From the NCBI GenBank assembly GCA_021904315.1, contig CM038917.1, forward strand, positions 3,332,041 through 3,396,040: a stretch of DNA of 64,000 bases. Direction: 5' to 3'. The first letter of the stretch is position 1. Each line of letters starts with the position of its first letter. A program made the position numbers and the translations under genes. The DNA comes from Sphagnum magellanicum (taxonomy: Eukaryota; Streptophyta; Sphagnopsida; Sphagnales; Sphagnaceae). A model generated the notes under the pieces. That model did not search any database and had not been told where the DNA came from. It worked only from the letters and a program-made list of their open reading frames with translations. Of the stretch, positions 1-8,756 are shown piece by piece.

Positions 1-2021
1 CCTCTTTGGACAAGAGGCACTAAACTGATTGCCTGGTTTCATTTCTTTCGACTCCTCTAAAGACAAAAGACTTAGTGACCTTTTGTGCTTTTGTGAACAT
101 GACTTGTTTTGCTGCTTTTGAAGATGAAAGGTCCTGTCTAGTCTTCTTAAGAGCCCATGTCCATGTACGAAAGGTTAGGTCCTTCAATTGATTGTTCCAA
201 CCTCCTTTCCGTATTTTTGCCCATTTTAAAATGCGGGATGGCGCCTTTTTATTTTTTTTAGAGAAGCAGGCCATCTGCTTGCCAGGACCCCAGCTATTTT
301 CATCTCGAGAAATAGAACCGATCTGCTAGCTATGTGCACGAGGCCAGGCTGACTTTTAGGTTTAAATTTGATTTTGAGAACTGCGCAATCTTACCTTAGA
401 TCTTTTCGACAAAATTTCTTAAGCCCACGGCGATACTGAGTGGAAATTTTTCCGCATAGCATACCGCACCTTCACCAAGCCCGTGTCATCGTAGATTTTA
501 GGTAGCAGGGGCCAAACAGGAAAGCCAATGAAAAATCTAGGCTGAAAAGCAAAAAAAAAAAGGCCGCAGGGTGCCAGCTCTCTGCCCATGAAGGCAGAGG
601 GCACAGCAAAAAAAAGATTTTTTTGCTGCGCCCTTTCTTCGACTTCTTTAGCTTTCCAGGCTCTTAATCTCACCAACATCGCTTTGTTCCCGCAATAAGC
701 TCGTCTCTCTGCTTCCAATATAATGATAGCTCTCTTGTACTCTGGGTTTGGTTTTCGTTTGGTTTGGAAGGTGTTGAAGGTTGGATCTTTCTTATTTTTA
801 GGTTTGGCTTGTCTAGGTAAATGTTACAAAGTAGGGGTGGACGCTATTTTGTAGGATTTCCGCCTCAGGCGAGAATCTTACTCAGTCAACACAAAAAAAG
901 AAAATAGACCTGCCACCTGCAGCGGCCTTTACCTTGAACAGTTCTAATATCAAATCAATAAACGATCATGGATTTCTTCTAGAAAAATGAAAACTAGGCG
1001 CTGCCGGTCGATCGTGCCATAGCACTTTTTAATGTCAAATTTCGGAAAGCACTTTCCATCCAAGTTTTTTTTATGGTCTCGAGTGCCGTATGGTATCCTT
1101 ATGACAGACGGAATCTATGTAAGGAATTGGAAAAAAGCGGCTCATAAAATTTATCGAAAATCATACGCATTGCCTCCCGTACAATCTGGTCTTTTGGGTT
1201 TCCTATGCGTTCTCTGACGTGCAGCAGAAAAGAAAAAGAAAAAAAATATAGATTTTTTTTGCTCTGCCTCTTTCTAGTTTTGCTATAATCACTCGTCTAA
1301 CCGATTAAAACACATAAGATCCCTGGCTCTCTTGGGCTTTATAGAATAATTATGGGCTAATACCTTCTAGTGTTTTCACTATCAGGTCCCATCCCCATTA
1401 TATTACCCGGATTTGACTTCACTTATTGTAAGCCGCTATCAGTACATTTAAGTCTGATATTATCTCCATTAGGTTCTTATACTTCCCATTAGGTCTACGC
1501 GTAAGATTGCTTTCTTTCGCCAGGCAAGCAACATTAAAAAAAATATTTTTTTTTGCTCTTTTTTCCAAGAAAAAGCCGGAACTGCATTCCTCACCAGAGA
1601 AAAAATAGAGACTTGCGGCCTTTTCTATGGGAGGTTTTCCATCCATCCCCGAATGTATGTCTTTGTCACCAAGATTATCATCCTTGTAGTTGTCATCCTT
1701 GTCAACCCGCCCAACTTGTTTAGTGTCCTCTATGCCTAACCGACATAAGTCGGCGACCACAGGTCGTTCATCCCCCCCTAGGGGCTCCCTTTTACCGTCG
1801 ATTCTCAGTGTACTTGAGTAGGGGTGGCAACCTATAATGAAAATAATATCCCCTAGTTTATAAGAGCAGCCATTGTCGAGATTCGTCTACCTACACTTAA
1901 ACAAGCCACTTTCCTAACTCCGCGGCATCGCCTCCCTTGAGGAGTTGGCGGGAGTTAGATTACTGCCCAAGGCCCGGCAGGATGCAAAGCGTCATCGGGT
2001 TTCAGATGCGAAGCTCCGCAC
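1..2021 (-). pseudogene. Group II intron atp9i95, 5' part, with decayed maturase
   Basis: The intron starts with GTGCGGAGC directly after the 8-nt atp9 exon, a group II 5' end. Inside, a reverse transcriptase/maturase can be followed in pieces on the minus strand: the piece ending at 1419 contains NLTRRPNGKYKNLMEIISDL, typical of the maturase N terminus; 1215-1050 reads NPKDQIVREAMRMIFDKFYE and then GYHTALETIKKTWMES, RT motifs 0-2, broken by a stop; 718-419 and 274-20 hold further weakly recognisable pieces. Frameshifts and stops separate them, so no working protein is made. The 3' half of the intron and the last atp9 exon are not in the window. A/T palindromes at about 603-628, 1221-1267 and 1534-1559 interrupt it. 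Confidence 0.6.
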
Positions 2022-2029
2022 ATCGAAGA
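2022..2029 (-). CDS. atp9: atp9 exon 3, 8-nt microexon
   Basis: The eight bases TCTTCGAT lie between the 3' end of one group II intron (domain V at 2064-2097, intron end CCCTATCGGAAT) and the GTGCG start of the next. They match atp9 coding nt 88-95. Too short for any gene finder; assigned from flanking intron structure and the fixed positions i87 and i95. Confidence 0.85.
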
Positions 2030-4556
2030 ATTCCGATAGGGTTCTTATCCTCCCCCTCAGTCAGAACCACACGTGCAAGTTTCCCTGCATGTGGCTCGTC
2101 CATGGTAATTTCTTCAGCTTCTGCAATTTTTCGCCTTATAAATGATACTAGTCCCCCTTGCGTGGGGACGCACGGCTACTATGCAATTTTCCCTTGCGCA
2201 CTTTGTAACTATGGCATTTATGGTATAATGTAATTTACTCTTTAAATTTGACTATGGCTGCCTCAGCAAGAGTCTTTAGCCTCCTTCAGGATATATTGAA
2301 AAGGTCTCAAGTGAGATATTTAAGCTGCTTTGTGCTATCGCACAATTTGCATTCATCCTTAAGTTGTGAGTAGTTTGCTTGCTTTATCTACACTTCACTC
2401 CATCATAAGGTTTATCAAGTATAACTACCTCACTAACTAAGAGGGGCTTTTCTCTTGTGTGAAATCCCAGAGTTTTCGGAGAAGTAAAGTAGTATAGTAA
2501 GGCTACCCCCCCCCCCCCCCTCTGGTCTTTTATTGTGATTTGCAAGTTTGGACCTCGTGGAAAGCAGCCTTAGTCGATTGTAGGCCATTTTTTCTGGCTA
2601 AAGTTAGAGCGCAAGACTAGATGGACACGACAGGGAAGAACATTTTTTCACAAATAAATAGTAGTTAACAATGTCGTGTATTATCAATGAAAAAGAAATT
2701 ACAATGTTTTTGTCTTCTAGGGCCGCCAATCGTTGATTGGAGGTTGCTTGGGCTGATCTTTTGGCGTTTTGTTTTGCACATTGACGTTCCAAGGCTCTAG
2801 TTATTAAGTCCTTAATAAAAACAATTAATCGTAAACGTTTTATCGATTGAAGTCCGGTTGTTTTGATGTGACCTTGTCAGTGCTTAAAGTTTCCATAACA
2901 CTTCCGGTACCGTAATATGTTACTAATGCGCCTAAGTATTTGGCCATTTCGGACTTTGCGCTTAATATCGGACCTTTTCGATCCTTCATGTCTAACTTCA
3001 ATTCTTCCTTGATAAAGTTTTGCACGGCCCTTTGGATCTCCAAGGCATCTTGTTTGCTACCTATAACACCTGACATGATGTTATCTACATATCAAAGATA
3101 TTTAAGTCTTTGAAATCCTCTAGGGTCCGGTTTGCAGTCAGGTTTATTTGTTTCAATTTACCTACGATGTTTGAAGGCAAAACTGGCCAGTTCTAATTAT
3201 GGATCCTTACAAAAGGCATTGTCCTTTGGATTAAGATGAAGTCTCCTCTTATATTTTGCTAACACAGGATGCATATCCCCTATAATGTATTTGGGTATTA
3301 GTTTGTTTTCGATATAGCAGTTTAATTTATATAATAAAATATTGGCATGAAGCGGAGATATTATAGAGTCCCTTAAAGCCCCTATGTTGTATTGCGTTTG
3401 ATCTGTAAGGTTGTATATATTGACATAGCCTGCGTTAAGTAGCTTTCGCATAAAATCCTGTAGTGCTTTGGACCGCAATACTAGTTTGATTTCCTTAATA
3501 AGCAGATTATGATGAAGTCAAAATTTCTCAATATCGATTTGTATAAGCCAAGGCATTACCGTCTACGAATATCGAAGGTCTCAGAGGGCTTGGTGACAGC
3601 TTTTCTCAAGACGAAAACTGTGGCTTTATTTTTTGAAGAGAGGCTCAAATAAGGGTTCTACTAGTCTTTTCTAAAGTAGATTGCACGACTTTGTCAACTG
3701 TCAAAACAAGAAAAAAGGGCCTACTCCCACCATCTAGTTCAGAAATGATTATTTGTTTGGCTGGTTTTCGAGAAGTCTGCCTTATCAACTCTTTAGATAG
3801 TTTTTCAAGGCCTTTATCAGTCATTTTTACTTTGCTTTTACCGTCGTTTTCTAGGGCTACATTACCTTTTAGTCTCTTGTAGCCTTAAGGTTATCTATGT
3901 TTTAAATGTCTTCATAGAATACGCAATTGAGCGCAGGAGGCGCCACCGGTCTAGATTTACCTTTATTGGCGTTAGTTTCACTAGTTGCTTTTGCTGATTT
4001 TACTACCCTTTCTAGCCGCAGACACGCCGCATTTATAAGGGGGGGGGTAGCCCATAACCTACCATCTACAACCCTTCCTTTATAGTTTTTCACATTACGA
4101 GCATCATCGTATGCGCGACTTGGTTTGCCCAGTGTATCCTTTATAATACTTATGGCTGATCTGTCACCCATTTCCTTTTTAGTTATACTTCGGTCCCTTG
4201 GTTTTTTGCACCTAGGTGTTAGTCCCTTTTGGGGGGTCTATTAGGGTGATCCCTTGCTTTTACGTTTGGGTGTTTGCTTATTGTTTAGGTTGGTGAGCGT
4301 TTTTCTATGCTCTTTGCAATTTCCCTCGGAGGGTTGTTCGCACCAAGGTTTTAGTTGGGCCTTGGAGCCTTCCGGGCCACCCTTTGTTAGAAGGGGTAAC
4401 GCTTGACCCTGATGCATTCATGATAACTGTACAACAAAACTTGACCAGACCCCATGCTATGGTTCCCTGCGGTCTGTTTCCACTACAGGTTAGAGGACTG
4501 CCCGTACGATAATCTGTTAACCTTCACTAATCCAAACGCGTTCTGGCAAGGCGCAC
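2030..4556 (-). other. Group II intron atp9i87 (maturase-bearing)
   Basis: About 2.5 kb. It opens GTGCGCC after exon 2 and ends with domain V at 2064-2097 (GAGCCACATGC, GAAA-type loop, GCACGTGTGGTTC) and domain VI. Its last 72 nt (2033-2104) differ at only two sites from the 3' end of nad2i156 (10074-10145), and the 5' ends are also alike, so the two introns are paralogues. It carries a decayed maturase at 2840-4171. A run of 14 C occurs near 2507-2520. Confidence 0.85.
2840..4171 (-). pseudogene. Group II intron maturase relic in atp9i87
   Basis: Pieces of an intron reverse transcriptase/maturase run along the minus strand in order. The N-terminal piece (4171-3902) begins MGDRSAISIIKDTLGKPSRA and includes KSRPVAPPAL. 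The middle (about 3880-3480) is full of stops but retains VEPLFEPLFKK. The piece 3478-3197 carries ALRDSIISPLHANILLYKL, the RT motif 4 region usually starting GTPQGSIISPLLAN, and ends KYKRRLHLNPKDN. The last piece (3076-2840) carries GVIGSKQDALEIQRAV and SAKSEMAKYLGALV, the RT motif 6-7 and thumb start. Frameshifts and stops rule out a functional product. Confidence 0.75.
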
Positions 4557-4622
4557 ACTAAATATGTTTCCAATACCTACAGCAGCTCCCACTAAAGCAA
4601 TGGTAGCTGCTCCTGCTCCAAT
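4557..4622 (-). CDS. atp9: atp9 exon 2
   Basis: 66 nt with no stop, encoding the first membrane helix and glycine-rich ring-packing motif of ATP synthase subunit c. The 5' edge follows an intron end reading GGTTAAC; the 3' edge AGT is followed by GTGCGCC. It is in frame with exon 1 and with the 8-nt exon 3. Confidence 0.9.
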
Positions 4623-6107
4623 GTTAACCTAAGCTACTCTATTGCTAGCGCAGCTTGGCTTCCGAACCATACGTGAGCCTACGGCCTCATACGGCTCTTT
4701 TCATCATTTTTGTATCTCTGCGAGTTCTGGCTATGTAAAAGATAGTGTTTATGCAACAATTGAAAGTTTGTTTAAGTGTCCTGCTATGCTCTCTGCTTCC
4801 TTTAAAAGTAATACGACCTACTTCTACTAAATCCCCGACATTAATAACCTTCGGCACTAGTTAAATAGGCCTCCTTGCACCTTCAAGAGCCTAAGCTCTC
4901 GTTGACTTAGATGCTTTGGCGGTCTTACACTCCACTTAGTACATCGTATTACCATCGAAGAGTTCTAAAATATATATATATATATTTTTGACCTTTCCTC
5001 TCTTCGCAACTTGGTTTGCTTGGCGAACTAAGGGCGTGTGTTAGTAGACAATAAGTTAGCAAAGAATGAAAAAATATTTCTTTTTTTTGTTGGCTAAACA
5101 AAAGCCGAAAGGATGCGATGCATAGGTTGTGCACCTCCATTCAACTGCAATGTTCACGCCATCTCCAATCCCGGCTTTTCGGTGGTGATAGATAATAGTA
5201 TTGTCCACTTTGCCTGCAGCCCGCCTTTGTTTGACGTACTGCACAACTATCAATCTGGTCTGTACTCCAGCCGTTAGCCATTTTTTTTCAGAATGCATGC
5301 TTCCTCCTTTTTATGGTCATTTCATCGCAAAGCCTTATAAATCCTGGATTGTGATCTGAACACATACCCTTCGACCTTTGGCTAGGGCGTAGCGTGTTCA
5401 GGCTGCAAGTAAAAAATAAATATATTTTTTTCGCAGGTTTTCTTCCTTGCTTTTGGATATTCATAGAAATACCACTTTAAAAATATATATATATTTTTGA
5501 TGCACCCAGTTTTTTTTTCAAAGTTATGAGTCTCCAAGTGGGCATATCACGATCATTTATCATCGCGCTTTCACTTTTTGGAGAATCCCGTTACCAGTAA
5601 ACATGTGGCCTAGCTAGCTTACCCTACGATTATTCGTTTGGAGTTCAAGGTAGTTACCCCGTTCCCAAGTCGGATTGTTGCGAAAACCTGAAAGACAAGC
5701 AATACTACGGGAGGTGGAACACGAATGTAGAACATAGTAAAAGCAACTACTTTCCTGGCCTCTCTTTTCGTATTCCTAGAATGCTTATGATTAGAAATTA
5801 AGCTAATCATATTGTTCCTCATTGACTTGTAGTCTAGCCCCCAGTAAGGTTCAGCATACTGAAGGTGATCGGGCACCGAAGCTTTAACTCGTTTACGAAA
5901 GTGTTCCTCTCGGTTTTCTTCCTACGACCATTTTGCTATGAATTTTGGGGTTGCCACTTCCATGTAATGATCGAGAGTTTGCGGGACATTACCGCGTAAC
6001 AGGGATTACACCTGTATCCGACAAGAGTTAGAATAATAAGTTTTGGCCAAAATTTTTTTTTTTTTTTTTCAAAAGTACTTTTAAGCTTATAGGCCAACGG
6101 GTCGCAC
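4623..6107 (-). other. Group II intron atp9i21
   Basis: 1485 nt, starting GTGCGACC after atp9 codon 7. Domain V lies at about 4664-4697 (GAGCCGTATGAGG ... CACGTATGGTTC). No maturase was recognised; open frames at 5056-5298 and 5619-5876 on the minus strand match nothing I know. A/T palindromes lie near 4968-4990, 5068-5095, 5408-5440 and 5477-5500. Confidence 0.8.
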
Positions 6108-6128
6108 TAATTTTGCACCTTCTAGCAT
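6108..6128 (-). CDS. atp9: atp9 exon 1
   Basis: 21 nt encoding MLEGAKL from ATG at 6128, the invariant start of plant mitochondrial atp9, followed at once by the intron start GTGCGACC. The ATG is preceded by an A/T-rich leader. Confidence 0.9.
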
Positions 6129-6357
6129 AATTATTTTATTTTTATTTATGTCAAAACAATGACCATTCAAGGGCTGATCAATCAAAATGGGGCCAACCCA
6201 ACCATTTAGCCTAACCTAAAAAGGGGTGATGTCATGCCCATTTCATGTGGTTGGAACACAAATGAAGGCTTGAAGATGTGTTTTATCTACATAATCTCCA
6301 CTAGTGTACCAGTAGAGCAAAGATACTTTTTGGAGTCGTATGGTTAAGAGTTGCATT

Positions 6358-6693
6358 TTATACTGTAAAATGTATTCCCTGCAAATCTTTGACTCCTCGA
6401 ATACAATGGTATTTCACACCTGGCAAATCTTTAACTCTACCTCCTCTAACCATAACCACATAATGCTCTTGCAAATTATGACCTTCGCCAGGAATGTAAG
6501 CAATTATCTCATTTCGATTGGTTAAACGCACTTTGGCTATCTTGCGTAAAGCCGAATTAGGTTTTTTTGGTGTTCTTGTTGAAATACGCAGGCATACTCC
6601 CTGCTTTTGAGGACATTGAGTCAAAGCTCGAGTACGTTGTGTGCGCCGTTTTGACTCTCTACCATGACAAATCAATTGATTTATTGTAGGCAT
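6358..6693 (-). pseudogene. rps12: rps12, mitochondrial ribosomal protein S12, 3' end replaced
   Basis: S12 sits in the decoding centre of the small mitochondrial ribosomal subunit. The frame starts [17 protein letters not shown] and carries the invariant [17 protein letters not shown] and [12 protein letters not shown] blocks. At residue 107 (KDLQGI) similarity stops and four unrelated residues (HFTV) lead to a stop; the family continues for about 15 residues with a basic tail (PGRRRGRSKYG type). A Cys replaces a usual Arg at residue 9, one C-to-T step. Start ATG 6693 is the family start. rps7, often next to rps12, is absent here. The tail loss looks like a recombination breakpoint near 6375. 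Confidence 0.85.
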
Positions 6694-7183
6694 ATTTCAT
6701 TTACTTTGTTCTTTTAAAGTTGCATAAAATTTTTTTTTCCCCATTTCTCATGTTTTATTTGCCATGGAAACAAAGCCTTTGGCCACTGCTATGCCCTGCG
6801 GCCCTTCATTGCTATACTTCTCATTATCCTTATTAACAATAAGAAACGAGAAAAGTAACAAAAAAGGACAAAACCAAAATAAAGGGCAAAGAGACAGAAA
6901 AAAAACTATTTTTTTTTCTCGTAGATTTTTTATGCTCTTTGAGTTTTATTTATCCTCTCTTTGCGCCATTTACTTCTGAGTAGCACATAAGCACCTGCGG
7001 CCATTACTAAACTGGGCGGAGTCTTCGTATGCTAAGTAACGAAAGGAAAAATAGTTTTTTCAAAAAAAAATATAGATTTTTTTTTTGCTTTTGCATCCTT
7101 TTTTAGATAATCAAATTTCCACGCGCACCAAAAAGCCCTTTTCACTTGGCTTTCAAAGCAACCATAGTAATTGTAAGCAAGGC
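6694..7183. other. Spacer between rps12 and trnE
   Basis: A/T-rich spacer with poly-A/poly-T palindromic tracts near 6895-6930 and 7061-7090. I see no gene. Open frames here are low complexity. Confidence 0.5.
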
Positions 7184-7256
7184 TATCCCTTACGAGATTT
7201 GAACCCGTGTTCTCGCCATGAAAAGACGATGTCCTATACCCCTAGACAAAAGGGAC
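7184..7256 (-). tRNA. trnE: tRNA-Glu (UUC)
   Basis: Acceptor arms GTCCCTT and AAGGGAT pair, with a G-T at the first position. The D arm contains GTCTAGGGGTATAGGAC, the anticodon loop CTTTTCA has anticodon TTC, and the T loop reads GGGTTCAAATC. No CCA is encoded, as usual for plant mitochondria. Confidence 0.88.
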
Positions 7257-7881
7257 AAAATTTCAAAGAAAAATGTCCGGCCAGAGCTGCGCTGCAAGAA
7301 AAGGAAGTGGCACAATCTGCGGCCTGTGGCTCATTTATGCGCCACTTTTCCTTTTCATCTACGATAATTTATGACACTTCCAACCAAAAAAAAAAATTCA
7401 ACATTACACCGAAAGCGGCCTTTAATAACGTCTGCTTCTCCCCTTTATCCATAAAGCCAATAAAGTGGGAGAAATGAGCAAAAAAAAATAGATTTTTTTT
7501 TTTTCGTTTTTAACAGTAAAACTTAAATGCAAGCTAGTCAATTCTTGATCACAAAAATCTTCTTCAAACCTTATTACTAGCGCGTTATAACCTATGGGAC
7601 CAGACTACATAACTGCAGTCGAGATGTTGAATGATTTGACTATACTGCTATGACGGGAAACTTTCTCAGATCACACACAGAAAGCACAAACGCTTAATAA
7701 TGCAATACAGTAGTAATGGCCTAATTTACAATTTTGGTAGTATACTACCGCCTAGGCAAATAAAGTCAAACAGGGTACAACATATATATATTTTCTCATT
7801 TTTAAAATATTTTTCCATATATGTCTTTTCCTCGTAGTGATCTAGCATAGATGACACATAGTACTTAAGAATAATCAACTT
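7257..7881. other. Spacer between trnE and trnR
   Basis: Non-coding mitochondrial spacer with a strong A-run/T-run palindrome at 7480-7506. A 130-codon open frame on the plus strand (7085-7477) crosses trnE antisense and is not credible as a gene. Confidence 0.5.
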
Positions 7882-7955
7882 GTGCTTGTAGCTCAATTGG
7901 ATAGAGCACCAAACTACGGATTTGGGGGTTGAGAGTTCAAATCTTTCCAAGCATG
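7882..7955 (+). tRNA. trnR: tRNA-Arg (ACG)
   Basis: Acceptor GTGCTTG pairs with CAAGCAT (one G-T end pair). The D arm is AGCTCAATTGGATAGAGC, the anticodon loop CTACGGA gives ACG, and the T arm carries GAGAGTTCAAATCTTTC. It lies opposite in strand to the protein genes around it. Confidence 0.88.
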
Positions 7956-8059
7956 AGCCTATCAATCGAATTGTACTAGGAAAATACGTCTGATAAGTTG
8001 AAAGTAAGTAGTTCTAATCAGACGTATTTTCCCTCTATTTTATTGTTTTATTGGAGCTG

Positions 8060-8131
8060 GCGGAAATAGCTTAATGGTAGAGTATAGCCTTGCCAAGGCT
8101 GAGGTTGAGGGTTCAAGTCCCTTTTTCCGCT
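8060..8131 (+). tRNA. trnG: tRNA-Gly (GCC)
   Basis: Acceptor GCGGAAA pairs with TTTCCGC allowing for the T-rich 3' strand; D arm AGCTTAATGGTAGAG; anticodon loop TTGCCAA gives GCC; T loop GGGTTCAAGTCCC. It lies 104 bp after trnR on the same strand. Confidence 0.9.
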
Positions 8132-8756
8132 TAGTTTTTTATTTACTGGGTCTTCTTCCGTGCTTTCACAAAGACAAAGTTGTTGTGGCCGCGAAGCAGG
8201 CTAAGGGTAGCACCAAAAGAAAATGACCAATAAAATTGGGGGCCAAGTTGCTTGGCCTCAAGGCCGCAGGCTACAGGAGGGCACAACTTTAAATATTGAG
8301 GAGAAAAATTAAAAAATATTTTTTTATTTGCTCCCACCTGCCACGCTACAGCAGAAAGATAAATTATTTGTCATAATTTAGGGCGCAGGTGCACTCATCT
8401 TTTTTTGTGTTGTGGGGGCCATTGCCCTGCAAAACGCAGTAAAACTAGTGCTGCGCCCACATTATTTACATAATAAATGATGGAGGCTGGCTGGAAACTG
8501 GGGGGACGGAATAAGAAAACGGTACGGAGAGTCATTGAAGGCACAGTGCTTTCCTTGTTCTTAGCAAAGGCCAAAAAAAATACCTGCGAAATTTTATTTT
8601 ATTTTTTTTATCGTGGCCCACAAAAAGCTACGCTCTGCGGCCCTACTCGAATTCAACCTCAAATCCAATTCAGACTTGTAGATTATGCAATTACTATGGT
8701 GAACTTACAAAAAAAAATTTATTTATTTCTTTAAAGCAGCAAAGAAAACATACAAT
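8132..8756. other. Spacer between trnG and the 3' end of nad2
   Basis: Non-coding. It contains GC-rich mitochondrial motif pieces (ggccgcagg, gcccac) and A/T palindromes near 8310-8330 and 8705-8730. Confidence 0.5.

Larger units (their letters stand above)
2022..6128 (-). pseudogene. atp9: atp9, ATP synthase subunit c, first three exons
   Basis: Subunit 9 forms the proton-carrying ring of mitochondrial F0F1 ATP synthase. Three exons are visible: exon 1 (6108-6128) reads MLEGAKL; exon 2 (4557-4622) continues IGAGAATIALVGAAVGIGNIFS; exon 3 (2022-2029) is only TCTTCGAT. Lengths 21, 66 and 8 nt place introns at coding nt 21, 87 and 95, exactly the atp9 sites known in mosses and some other early land plants. 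Each intron starts with GTGCG. Exon 3 gives Ser-Ser where the family has Ser-Leu, so C-to-U editing of TCG to TTG would be expected in a functional gene. The exon after i95, carrying the second membrane helix and the essential acidic residue, lies outside the window or is lost. Confidence 0.88.

Noticed and set aside
1937-2233. 98-codon frame on the plus strand
   Set aside because: It is antisense to group II intron domain V and the atp9 microexon; its openness comes from the GC-rich intron end.
2507-2520. Poly-C run as a regulatory site
   Set aside because: Long homopolymers also occur at 32185 and 48645 and are more likely slippage or assembly artefacts.
7085-7477. 130-codon open frame on the plus strand
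   Set aside because: It runs antisense through trnE and through A/T palindromes; no motif.
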